Position numbers and translations under genes: made by a program
Shown: in pieces, positions 8,366 to 16,700 of the stretch
Layout of the letters: each line of letters begins with the position of its first letter
Numbering within the stretch: the first letter of the stretch is position 1
The notes under the pieces: model-generated
Told to the model about the DNA's origin: nothing
The model's input: only the letters and a program-made list of their open reading frames with translations
The model's database searches: none
Assembly (NCBI GenBank): GCA_964633205.1
Contig: CAZWFN010000115.1
Coordinates: 1 to 20,959, forward strand
DNA length: 20,959 bases
Direction of reading: 5' to 3'
From: CAYVQE01 sp964633205
Lineage (GTDB): Bacteria; Myxococcota; B64-G9

Positions 8366-9358
8366 GTGGTCGCGAACCGCCATCGCTTTGCCTCATCCGC
8401 GCGGCGCCCTGGCCCGGGGCTGTTGCTGTTGGCCGGTCTGTTCCTGGCCGGCTGCGAGAGCAGCACCGACCTGCGCACCTTCTGCACCGGCGACGAGGAC
8501 TGTCCGCCCGGATACCGCTGCGACCGCGATACCGGCCGCTGCCTGTGCGCTAGCGACGAAGTCTGCGGGCCGGAGGAGTACTGCGCCCCGGACGGGATCT
8601 GCCGCCGCCGCATGGCCTGCGACACCAATCTGGACTGCCCCGAGGACACCTACTGCGACACCACCACCGGCAACTGCATCGAGCTGGGCAAGTGCACCGA
8701 TGACAAGCACTGCCCGTTGGGCCAGATCTGCACCGATGCCTTCACCTGCGTCCCGGGCTGCCGCTCGGCCGGCGACTGCCCGCTGGGCGAGATCTGCCTC
8801 GATGGCCAGTGCGCGGCCGGCCGCTGCGAGGATAAGAGCTACTGCGACATCGGCCAGCTTTGCGATCCGGAGACCAAGACCTGCTACGACGACGACCGTG
8901 GTCCGTACTGCGCCTCGTGCAACTCGGCCACCATCTACGAGCCCCACTCCTGCGGCGCGGGGCCCAACTTCTGCCTGGTCAAGGGCGGCGACCTGAGCCT
9001 GCCCCCTTACTGCGGCGTGGACTGCTCCCAGGGACAGCCCTGCCCACAGGGTTATGATTGTTTCTCGGTGCGAATCGTCTATACTAGTGACAATTGCCGC
9101 TCCGATGCGGAATGCGATTCGGGCAAGTGCCACATCAAGGAAGGCGACGAGCTTGGCTTCTGTTTGTGCACCGCCGACGAGCAATGCCCCCAGGACTCCT
9201 GCGACGACTTCACCTTCGAGTGTCGCATCACCCGCAAACCCTGCACGCCCGGTGGCAACGAATGCGACCGGCCCATCTACTGCATCGACGGCTACTGCCA
9301 CATCGGGTACAACTGCAAGCCGGTGGAGGGTCTGCGCTGCGAGGATCTGATCCCATAG
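8366..9358 (+). CDS. Cys-rich lipoprotein, second tandem paralog
   Basis: Predicted 330-aa lipoprotein with a canonical lipobox (FLAGC, Cys30). It has the same 46 mature cysteines as its upstream neighbour. The only length change between aligned cysteines is a 3-residue-shorter segment between the 24th and 25th. The first 130 mature residues are nearly identical to the paralog. The two differ most around the 25th-28th cysteines and just before the 33rd. The GTG start at 8366 is supported by AGGAG at 8354-8358, which overlaps the previous stop codon. The stretch 9048-9120 is noticeably AT-richer than the rest and holds a promoter-like sequence. The pair arose by local duplication and was kept; they may form a hetero-complex or bind different ligands. 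Confidence 0.86.
   Translation: MVANRHRFASSARRPGPGLLLLAGLFLAGCESSTDLRTFCTGDEDCPPGYRCDRDTGRCLCASDEVCGPEEYCAPDGICRRRMACDTNLDCPEDTYCDTTTGNCIELGKCTDDKHCPLGQICTDAFTCVPGCRSAGDCPLGEICLDGQCAAGRCEDKSYCDIGQLCDPETKTCYDDDRGPYCASCNSATIYEPHSCGAGPNFCLVKGGDLSLPPYCGVDCSQGQPCPQGYDCFSVRIVYTSDNCRSDAECDSGKCHIKEGDELGFCLCTADEQCPQDSCDDFTFECRITRKPCTPGGNECDRPIYCIDGYCHIGYNCKPVEGLRCEDLIP
9058..9085 (+). promoter_or_regulatory. Possible internal promoter within the second paralog
   Basis: TTGTTT (9058-9063, weak -35), a 16-bp spacer and TATACT (9080-9085, five of six to the -10 consensus) lie in an AT-rich patch inside a GC-rich gene. It would drive the HEAT-repeat, HAMP and radical SAM genes separately from the lipoproteins. 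The match is moderate, and the patch could simply be drift in a variable segment. Confidence 0.25.
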
Positions 9359-10188
9359 GCCTCTGGTCCCGAGCTTCGCTGGGACGCTGGACCCTGCTCG
9401 CCTTGCTCCTGCTGCTGCCGGCCGGGCTGCGGGCCCAGTCCAGAGCCGATCGCTTGAGCGGCTACCTGGAGCATGAATCCTACAAGGTGCGACTCAAAGC
9501 GGCCATTCAGATCGGAAAATCCGGGATCAGCGCCGGGGCCCCGGCACTGCGCCGCGCGCTGTCCGACGAGAACACCACCGTGCGCGCCGCCGCGGCCTAC
9601 TCGCTGGGCCAGCTAGGCGATGCGGAATCGAGGCCGGCGCTGGTCGCGCTGCTCGATGCCCCCCAGAGCCTGGTCTTCAAGGCGGCGTCCAAGGCGCTGG
9701 CGCTGATCGACCGGGCCGGTGGCGGCCAGCCGCGCTACCTGGTGGCCGTGGCCGAGCCGACGCTGCCGGGGGGCACGCGTCCCTTCGCCGCCAGCCGGCT
9801 GGCGCGGGTGCTCGCTGCCAAGCTGGAGGCCAGCAGCCTGACCGCGACCGCCGCCGGCGAGCAGAAACGAATCGCGGGCGACAAGCTCACCCGCCACCTG
9901 AAGCTGCGCGGCCTGGCCGGGGTGGAGCTGCGGCCCAAGGTGCTCGAGCTGGCCGCCGTGGAGTCGACCGGCGCGACCAGCTTCAGCTGCCGCATCAGCG
10001 TGATGGTGGTCGAGCTGGTGCGCCAGCGCATGGAGTTCGCCGGCAAGGGCGAGGCCGCAGCCGATGTCGGCCAGACCGGCCTGGAGCCGGACACCAGCGA
10101 CGATATCTTGGGACAGGTCCTGGACGCCTCGGTCGAGGCCGCCGCCGAAGAGGTGCTCGGCTACCTGCGCCGGCGCCGCGGCCCCTGA
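9355..10188 (+). CDS. Exported HEAT-repeat protein (non-canonical start)
   Basis: Predicted 277-aa protein. A signal peptide (hydrophobic stretch about 13-24) ends in LRA-Q, a typical signal peptidase I site. About three HEAT/PBS-lyase-type repeats follow (about 32-122: VRLKAAIQIGK, VRAAAAYSLGQLGD, VFKAASKALALID). The alpha/beta C-terminal domain (about 128-277) was not recognised. No in-frame ATG, GTG or TTG precedes the signal sequence unless the gene overlaps the previous one by more than 80 nt in a nonsense-looking frame. The start shown is ATA 9355, which overlaps the preceding stop as ATAG and has GAGGA (9341-9345) 9 nt upstream. CTG 9379 is the alternative; TTG 9403 would cut into the signal peptide. 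HEAT repeats bind proteins, so a scaffold role near the lipoproteins is plausible. The gene is certain; its start is not. Confidence 0.75.
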   Translation: MGLWSRASLGRWTLLALLLLLPAGLRAQSRADRLSGYLEHESYKVRLKAAIQIGKSGISAGAPALRRALSDENTTVRAAAAYSLGQLGDAESRPALVALLDAPQSLVFKAASKALALIDRAGGGQPRYLVAVAEPTLPGGTRPFAASRLARVLAAKLEASSLTATAAGEQKRIAGDKLTRHLKLRGLAGVELRPKVLELAAVESTGATSFSCRISVMVVELVRQRMEFAGKGEAAADVGQTGLEPDTSDDILGQVLDASVEAAAEEVLGYLRRRRGP

Positions 10189-10219
10189 GGACGATCCGCG
10201 AGACCCGGAGGGAAGAACG

Positions 10220-10855
10220 ATGAGCGAAGGCCAAGCGAACGGCAAGCGGAGCCGCAAGATCCGCAACTTCCTGCTGGACAAGCGATTCCAGCTCAAATAC
10301 ACCCTGGCGGTGGTCGTCATCTCGACCGTCATCGCCCTGGTGCTGGGGGCCTTTCTGTTCCAGACCCAGCAGGAGGTCTTCGAGGCCAACCGCGAGAACT
10401 CGCAGCTACTGGCGCTGGACGATCCGGAGATGAACCAGGCCATGCAGGCCGAGCTGGCCAAGGCCGACGCCGCGATCGCGCAGCGCAACCAGAAGCTCTT
10501 GCTGACGCTGGTGCTGTCGCTGGGGGGCCTGGTGCTGCTGCTGACCCTGCTGGGCATCGTGGCCACGCACAAGATAGCCGGGCCGGCCTACGCCATGCGC
10601 CGCGTCATGTCGCAGATCGCCGACGGCCGGCATCCCTACCTGCGCAAGCTGCGCCGCGGCGACGAACTGGCCGCGGTGGCCGCGGAGATGCACCGGATGG
10701 CCAACAACCTGCGCCAGCGCGATGAGCAGGAGCTGGCCGCGCTGCGCGAGGTCGGTGAGAAGCTGGCCGGGATCGAAGGCGTCCCGGCCGAGACGCTCGA
10801 ACGGCTGCGCGCGATGGCCGCCGAGAAGGAGCAGCGGCTCGGCAACGAAGACTGA
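10220..10855 (+). CDS. Two-helix HAMP-domain membrane protein
   Basis: Predicted 211-aa inner-membrane protein. A basic N-terminus (RNFLLDKRFQLKY) precedes TM1 (about 27-48). A 40-residue periplasmic loop is predicted helical, then TM2 (about 93-115) and a HAMP-like segment (about 116-166) with HKIAGPAYAMRRVMSQIADGR; Lys-Ile-Ala-Gly-Pro right after TM2 is typical of HAMP domains in deltaproteobacterial sensors. The last 45 residues form a coiled-coil-like helix. No kinase, methyl-accepting, GGDEF or other output domain follows, so it must act through a partner or as a structural coiled coil. ATG 10220 follows GGAGG (10207-10211) at 8 nt. It lies 31 nt after the HEAT gene and may pass periplasmic information from the lipoproteins into the cell, which is inference. 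Confidence 0.82.
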   Translation: MSEGQANGKRSRKIRNFLLDKRFQLKYTLAVVVISTVIALVLGAFLFQTQQEVFEANRENSQLLALDDPEMNQAMQAELAKADAAIAQRNQKLLLTLVLSLGGLVLLLTLLGIVATHKIAGPAYAMRRVMSQIADGRHPYLRKLRRGDELAAVAAEMHRMANNLRQRDEQELAALREVGEKLAGIEGVPAETLERLRAMAAEKEQRLGNED

Positions 10856-10873
10856 GCGCAGCCCGAATCGCCC

Positions 10874-12682
10874 GTGTCCCCGCTGCCGCCCCACCTGCCC
10901 GCCACCGCCGAAGAGATCCGCTCCCGCGGCTGGGACGCGGTCGACGTGTTGCTGATCACCGGCGACGCCCACGTCGACCACCCGTCCTTCCCGGCCGCCC
11001 AGCTCGGCCGCTGGCTCGAGGCCCAGGGCCATCGGCTGGCGGTGCTGGCTCGACCGGCCCCCGGAGACGTCGACGCCCTGCGCGCCCTGGGCCCGCCGCG
11101 GCTCTTCGTCGGGGTGACCGCCGGAGCGCTGGACTCGATGGTGGCCAACACCACCGCCCTGCGCCGGCGGCGTTCCGACGATGCCTACGCCCCGGGAGGC
11201 CGTGCCGGCCAGCGCCCCGATCGGGCCCTGACGGTCTACTGCCAGCTCGCCCGCCGGGCCTTCGGCAAGCGGGTGCTGGTGGTCGGCGGCGGGTTGGAGG
11301 CCAGCCTGCGCCGCTTCGCCCACTACGACTACTGGGCCGACGCCTGCCGGCGGCCGATCCTGATGGACTGCGGCGCCGACGTGCTCATCTGGGGCATGGG
11401 CGAGGCGCCGGCGGCGGAGCTGGCCCGCCGGCTCGACGCACTCGAATCGGCGGCGCGTGCCGATCCCGAGCGCCGGTTGGCGGCCATCCGCGACGTTCCC
11501 GGGCTGGTCTATCGGACCCCGGCCAGCCGTCCAGCCCCACCCGGTCACCACCGCCTGCCCGCCGCCGAGGCGGTGGCCGCCGGCGGCGACGCCTGCCTGG
11601 AGGCATTCCGCGACCAGCAACGCCATCAGCACCGCGGCCTGACCCAGCGGGCCGGCGGCATGCGGGTGATCGCCAACCCGCCGCCGGCGGTCGATGGCGC
11701 AGCGCTCGATCGCTTCGCGGCGCTGGCCTTCCGCCGCGAGGTCCACCCGATCCACGGCGGCCGGCCGGTGCCCGCGCTGGAACAGGTGCGCTTCGCCGTC
11801 ACCAGCCACCGCGGCTGCTTCGGCGGTTGTGCCTTCTGCGCCATCGCCGCCCACCAGGGCCGCGACGTGCTCAGCCGCTCGCGCGGCTCGGTGCTCGACG
11901 AGGTGGACGCCATCGCCGCCCACCCGGCCTTCCGGGGTACGGTGACCGACATCGGCGGTCCGACCGCCAACATGTGGGGGTTGACCTGCGGCCGCAGCGG
12001 CTCCTGCCGGCGCAGCTCCTGTCTGTGGCCCGACCGCTGCCGCCATCTGCGCGGCGACCAGGCGGACTACCTGGCCTTGCTGCGCGCCGCGGCCAGCCGT
12101 ACCGGCGTACGCCGTGTCTTCGTCACCACCGGGCTGCGGCTCGACCTGGCCCTGGAATGTCCCGAGCTGCTGGCCGGCCTGGCAACCGACCACACCTCGG
12201 GCCTGCTCAAGGTGGCGCCCGAGCACCTGGTGGACCACGTGTTGCAGCGGATGCACAAGCCGGCCGGCGATCAGCTCACCCGCTTCCTGAGTGCCTTCGC
12301 CGATCACTGCCGGGCCGCTGGCCGGCGGCAGTTCGTGCTGCCCTACTTCATGGCCGCCCATCCCGGCTGTCGCCTGGAAGACATGCTGCCGGTGGCCCTG
12401 TTTCTGCGCCGCCGCCGGCTGCGCGTCGATCAGGTGCAGATCTTCACCCCCACCCCGGGCACCGCCGCCAGCGTGATGTACGCCACCGGCCGCGATCCGA
12501 CCGACGGTCGAGCGGTGTTCGTCGAGCGCAGCGACGCCGGCAAGCGGCTGCAAAAAGCGCTGCTGCTGTCGCACCTGCCACAGCAGGCCGCCGCGGTGCG
12601 CCGCGCGCTGCAGCAGCTCGGTCGGCTGGAGCTGCTGGATCGACTGTCCCCAACGCCGCGTCACGGCGGGCGCCGCGGCTGA
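10874..12682 (+). CDS. ygiQ: YgiQ-family radical SAM protein
   Basis: Predicted 602-aa cytoplasmic protein of the YgiQ/UPF0313 family. The radical SAM 4Fe-4S motif CxxxCxxC is Cys315-Cys319-Cys322 (CFGGCAFC). Family hallmarks follow in order: SRSRGSVLDEV, TDIGGPTANMWGL, a Cys-rich segment with C..SSCLWPDRC, TTGLRLDLA, SGLLKVAPEH, LQRMHKPAGD, LPYFMAAHPGC and VQIFTPTPGTAASVMY. The N-terminal part (about 1-290, starting SRGWDAVDVLLITGDAHVDHPSF) matches the usual YgiQ N-terminal domain. The reaction of this family is not established to my knowledge. GTG 10874 is the start; no clear Shine-Dalgarno precedes it, and it lies 18 nt after the HAMP gene stop, so coupling may help. It ends 21 nt from the convergent ankyrin gene. 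It may have no functional link to the envelope operon. Confidence 0.93.
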   Translation: MSPLPPHLPATAEEIRSRGWDAVDVLLITGDAHVDHPSFPAAQLGRWLEAQGHRLAVLARPAPGDVDALRALGPPRLFVGVTAGALDSMVANTTALRRRRSDDAYAPGGRAGQRPDRALTVYCQLARRAFGKRVLVVGGGLEASLRRFAHYDYWADACRRPILMDCGADVLIWGMGEAPAAELARRLDALESAARADPERRLAAIRDVPGLVYRTPASRPAPPGHHRLPAAEAVAAGGDACLEAFRDQQRHQHRGLTQRAGGMRVIANPPPAVDGAALDRFAALAFRREVHPIHGGRPVPALEQVRFAVTSHRGCFGGCAFCAIAAHQGRDVLSRSRGSVLDEVDAIAAHPAFRGTVTDIGGPTANMWGLTCGRSGSCRRSSCLWPDRCRHLRGDQADYLALLRAAASRTGVRRVFVTTGLRLDLALECPELLAGLATDHTSGLLKVAPEHLVDHVLQRMHKPAGDQLTRFLSAFADHCRAAGRRQFVLPYFMAAHPGCRLEDMLPVALFLRRRRLRVDQVQIFTPTPGTAASVMYATGRDPTDGRAVFVERSDAGKRLQKALLLSHLPQQAAAVRRALQQLGRLELLDRLSPTPRHGGRRG

Positions 12683-12703
12683 GGCCGATGACCGTTGTTG
12701 CGG

Positions 12704-13525
12704 CTACTGGCCGCTGAGGAACTGCAGCGACTCGCCGACCTGCTTCATGTGCTCGGGGCAGCGCTTGGCGAAGTCCATCAGGGTGGGGGTCGATTTTTTC
12801 AACAGCGACTGGATGTCGTCGCGCATCGCGGTCATGAAGGCCTTCTTCTCGGCCTGGCTCATCGATTCGTCGAGGCGCTTCGACTTGTGCAGCAGCTCCC
12901 GTAGCTGCTCGGCGTGCTGGTCGGCGTACTGCTCGACCGCATCGGCGGCGCGCTGACAGTCCTCGTACTCGGCCAGCAGCGCGAAGATGGCGTCCAGATG
13001 GTGCAGCAATCGATCGGCCAACATCTCGGGCGCCTCCTCGGCGCCGAGATCGATCAGCAACGCGCGCATGTCGGCATCGCCGGCGGCGGCCGCCAGCGGC
13101 AGAGTGCCGTCGGCGCCGGCCGCGTCGGGGTCGGCGCCGCGCTCGACCAGCAGCCCGACCACGCTGCGATGGCCGCCGCGAACCGCCGGCAGCAGCCCCG
13201 GCTGCGGCGCGGCCCCGGCGTCCAGCAGCAGCTCGACCACCGCCCGATGGCCCTCGGCCGCAGCCGCCGCCAGCGGGCCCGCCCCGGCGGTCGCGCCGCG
13301 CTCGAGCAGCAGGCGTACCGCCTCGCGTTGTCCGGCCCGGCTGGCCGCGGTCAGCGCGGTCCGGCCCTCCGGCCCGGCCTGGTCCAGATCGCTGCTGTGG
13401 TGGAAGTGGGCTTCGAGCTGGTCCACGTCGCCCTGGCGGGCGGCCTGGTGCAACGTCAGGTTCGGCTTGGCCGGGGCACAGGCGATGCAGCCGACCCCCA
13501 GCAAGATCCAGATTCCGCGTACCAT
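12704..13525 (-). CDS. Ankyrin-repeat lipoprotein
   Basis: Predicted 273-aa exported protein. The short N-terminal hydrophobic segment contains Cys13 and Cys16 (LLGVGCIAC), either of which could be lipidated; neither site is canonical. About five ankyrin repeats span 23-175. The pattern G....V..LL..GA recurs, for example REAVRLLLERGA, RAVVELLLDAGA and RSVVGLLVERGAD. The C-terminal 100 residues are helical and charged, with two cysteines (in YEDCQ and AKRCPEH) that probably form a disulfide. Ankyrin repeats bind proteins. The ATG at 13525 follows GGGGAGAGG directly upstream on the minus strand. The gene is divergent from the AgmX/PglI lipoprotein and convergent with ygiQ. A promoter at 13580-13608 and a GC hairpin in the leader were found. 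The partner is unknown. Confidence 0.86.
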   Translation of the reverse strand: MVRGIWILLGVGCIACAPAKPNLTLHQAARQGDVDQLEAHFHHSSDLDQAGPEGRTALTAASRAGQREAVRLLLERGATAGAGPLAAAAAEGHRAVVELLLDAGAAPQPGLLPAVRGGHRSVVGLLVERGADPDAAGADGTLPLAAAAGDADMRALLIDLGAEEAPEMLADRLLHHLDAIFALLAEYEDCQRAADAVEQYADQHAEQLRELLHKSKRLDESMSQAEKKAFMTAMRDDIQSLLKKSTPTLMDFAKRCPEHMKQVGESLQFLSGQ

Positions 13526-13535
13526 GTCCTCTCCC

Positions 13536-13552
13536 CGCGGCCGACGGCCGCG
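13536..13552 (-). promoter_or_regulatory. GC-rich leader hairpin next to the ankyrin gene RBS
   Basis: The palindrome CGCGGCCG-A-CGGCCGCG could fold as a 6-bp GC stem with a 5-nt loop in the leader RNA. It lies only a few bases before the GGGGAGAGG ribosome-binding site of the ankyrin gene. It could limit or tune initiation, or be incidental in GC-rich DNA. Confidence 0.3.
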
Positions 13553-13579
13553 TCGCTTGTTGTCTTTGCAACCGCTGCG

Positions 13580-13608
13580 ATGGTATCGACCCGCCAGCGC
13601 ATTGTCCA
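13580..13608 (-). promoter_or_regulatory. Sigma70-type promoter of the ankyrin gene
   Basis: Read on the minus strand: TGGACA (13608-13603, five of six to the -35 consensus), a 17-bp spacer, then TACCAT (13585-13580, four of six to the -10). Transcription would start near 13573, giving a leader of about 48 nt that contains the GC hairpin. No equally good promoter was found for the divergent gene in 13609-13766; the rest of this 241-bp intergenic stretch shows nothing else recognisable. Confidence 0.4.
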
Positions 13609-13766
13609 ATCCGGACTCATCCAGACCGTGTGTCGCTGCCATTTGCATCGGGCGGGTCGCTGGTCGATGATGAATCACCGAAAACGCCCGCTGGTTCCGT
13701 CTACTGCCGGGGCCGATGTTCTTCGGATGGCGATACCCTTCGGGCTTCGAGCCGAGGAGGTGTGGA

Positions 13767-16700
13767 ATGCACGGGAAATGGCAGTACTGGGCACTGGCGG
13801 CGATATGCCTGCCGCTGTTGGCCGGCTGCACCAAGCGGGGTCCGGACCCGGCCACGTTGAAAATGCTGCGCGGGGCCGGCGACGGGGCCTGCCTGACGGC
13901 GGTGCTGCGGCCGGAACGCTGGGATGAAGCGACCGCCACCCTGGCGCCGCTGCTGGCCGGCGTGGAGCACCCGGCCCTGCAGGCGGTGCTGGCCGCCGCA
14001 GACCCCTACGCCGCCTTCCGGGTGCTGGTGCAGCACGCGGCGCCGCAGGCTAAGCTGCCGGCCGCGCTGGCCGCTTGGGATCAACGGCGCCCGCTGGTGG
14101 CCGCCCTGTTCATCCCGCAGCTCAACGACCTGGTGCTGGCCGCCCGCTCGGTGCTGCCGCTGACCTTCGAGCGTATCCGCGACCAGGGGGTGCCGCCGCT
14201 GCGCCACCGGGTGCTGATCCCGGCGACCGACAGCCGGGCGCTGGCCGAATCCCTGTTGGCCGTGTTCGAGGCGGCCGACTTCGAGACCCCGGCTGCAGCG
14301 CTGAAGCTGGCCGAAGGCCCCGAGCGGCACCTCCTGATCGGTCCCGGTGGGCTGGTCGCGCTGGCCCTGGTCGCCGAGCCGGACTGGGTGCGCGTCGAGC
14401 TGGCCTACCAGGGACACCCCTGCGGCCCGGACACAGAAGCGCGCCTGGCGCGTTACGCCGAGATGCTGGCCGCGCCGCCGGCGCCGCAGGACCGCTTCGA
14501 CAGCCCGGCCTGGCGGCTGGCCGCGGCCGGTGGCCACCTGGCGGCGCTGCACGTGCGGCCCTGGAAGCTGCGCGACCTGGCCAGCCACATCGGCGCCGGT
14601 CATCTGGTGCGGGCGGTGCTGATGGCCGGTGCCGCCCACCAGCAGATGCTGCTGGCCCGCGGCCTGGCCGAGGTGGCCAACGCCAGCCTGTTGATGTCGC
14701 CGGAGGGCGCCGAGATCGAGGACCTGGCCGTGGCCTGGGACCTGGACGGCGGCCTGCGCGCGCTGGTCGCGGCCAGCCTGAGCGAGCACGGCTGGCAGGT
14801 CTGGCGCGCCGGCCTGAAGGCGGGCCGGCTGCCACCCATGCCGGCGGCCGAGAAGGCGCTGGCCTGGATGTGGTCGCGCGCCGACCTCAACACCCTGCTG
14901 AGCTCCGCCGGCAGCCTGCCGGCGCTGGCCCAGGCCCGCGAGCCCGATGATGCGCTGCGGGCGATCCAGCAATGCGGCTTCTTCTGCCCGCTGCACTTGA
15001 TGCTGCGCGCCCCGTTGGGCACCGGCCGCACGGCGCTGGACTTCGTGCCGGTCGACCTGTCGAACAAGCTGCCCCGCGGCCTGAGCCTGACGCTGTTGGA
15101 TCTGCACCCCGGCGAACCGAGCCGACCGGTCAGCGCCGCTGTCGCCGCGCTGATGCGGCCGGGCTTCAACACCCAGCCGCTGCGCGCGGCGCTCGGAGAG
15201 CTCGAACGCGAGGTGTTGCACGGTGCCCGTTTCGATCTGCGCACCGGGGCCCGCGGCCGGGACGAGCTGGTCAGCCTGACGCTGGGCGTCGACGCCGATG
15301 AGGCCTTCGCCTCCAGCCCCGACGCCGAGGACGATGTCCTGGGCGCGGGCCGCATCGACCTGCAGCGCCTGATCGCGGCCACCGGGCTGCAGCCGAAGAT
15401 CGCCGCCCAGGCCCCGCCGGCGGCCGCTGCACTGAAGCGGCTGGGCAGCTGGCGCTGGCGCAGCCGGCTGGTCGAGCGGGCCCTGGTGGGCGAAAGCCTG
15501 CTCGAGCTCGACCCGCAGCGCGAGCCGGCCGCATGGACCGACAGCGATGCGCTGGCCACCGCCGAGTGGCACAACGGCGCCCCAGCGCCCGAGCTGAGCC
15601 GCGGCCAGCGCTGCCTGCGGCGGGTGACCCGCGGCATGATCCAGGCCTTCGGCGCCCTGGCCGCGGTGGCGCCTGAGCAGCGCGAGCTGATGCTGGCCCA
15701 GGCCGTCGAGGAGGTGCAGGGCGATCTGGCCTGCGCCGCCGGCCAGGTCGATACCCGCCAGCGGGCCGAGCGGACCCGCGAGGTGATGGCCCTTTTTCTG
15801 GCCGACCGGCTGACCGCCGCCTTCCACCGCCAAGCGGCGCTCGAGGTGCTGGACCGGACCTGCCAGCAGGGCCACCCGCGCGCCTGCCAGCGGGCCGAAC
15901 AGGTACGCGCCACCTCGCGGGTGGAGCTGGCCCGGGCCCAGGCGCCCTGCAGCCGGGCCGCCGGCTGGGGCCAGCCCGTGGTACGCATCGCCGCGGCCTC
16001 GACCGCCGAGGACTTGACCGAGCGGCTGAAGCGATCCGCCGGCTCCGCACCGGCGCTGGCCATCGACGCCCAGACGCCGTGGAGCAGGGTCCACCCGGCG
16101 CTGGCCGCGCTGGCCGACGCCGGCGTGGCCGATGTTGGCCTGCTGGTCGATACCGAGCACAGTGCTCCGGGAGTGCTCACCCTGCGCCAGGCCGGCGTCG
16201 AGCCCCGCCGCGGCCGGGCCAGCGCCCCGGACATCCCCAATCGCTTCGAGCGCTTGAGAATCGAACCGGAGCGTGACCGCAAGCCCCACCCGCTGTTGGT
16301 CTCGGTCGAGCCCGAGCGCGTGCGGCTGCTGGCCGAGGGCTGGGTGGTCGAGCTGCCACAGCTGCCCGAGTGCAAGCCCGGCGAGATGTGCAGCGACCTC
16401 GAGCGACTGGCGGAGCTGCTGCAGCAGCTGGATGCCGATTACGGCGAGAGCCTGCAGCTGAAGCTGTTCATCGCCCCCGCCACCCCCTTCGCCGCCGTGG
16501 CTCGGGTGCTGGGCACGCTGCTGTGCAGCGAGAAGCGACGGGGCTACGGATCGGTGCCGATGCGCCCGGTCGAGCTGCTTTCGGCCGAGGCGGCCGAGGC
16601 CTTCGAGCAGGCTCCGGCCGCGGCCCCGGAGACCGACCAGGGCCGGGATGAGAAGAAGGCCGCGGATGCCGACAAACGCACCGGCTTGCTCAAGCTGCTG

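Noticed and set aside
9094..9354. Extending the HEAT-repeat protein upstream into the second Cys-rich paralog
   Set aside because: The extra residues are His/Arg/Leu-rich nonsense and would bury the signal peptide inside the protein.
13643..13671. TTGCAT-17-GATGAT as a promoter for the AgmX/PglI lipoprotein
   Set aside because: Only three and four matches to consensus; too weak to annotate. The real promoter of this gene was not identified.
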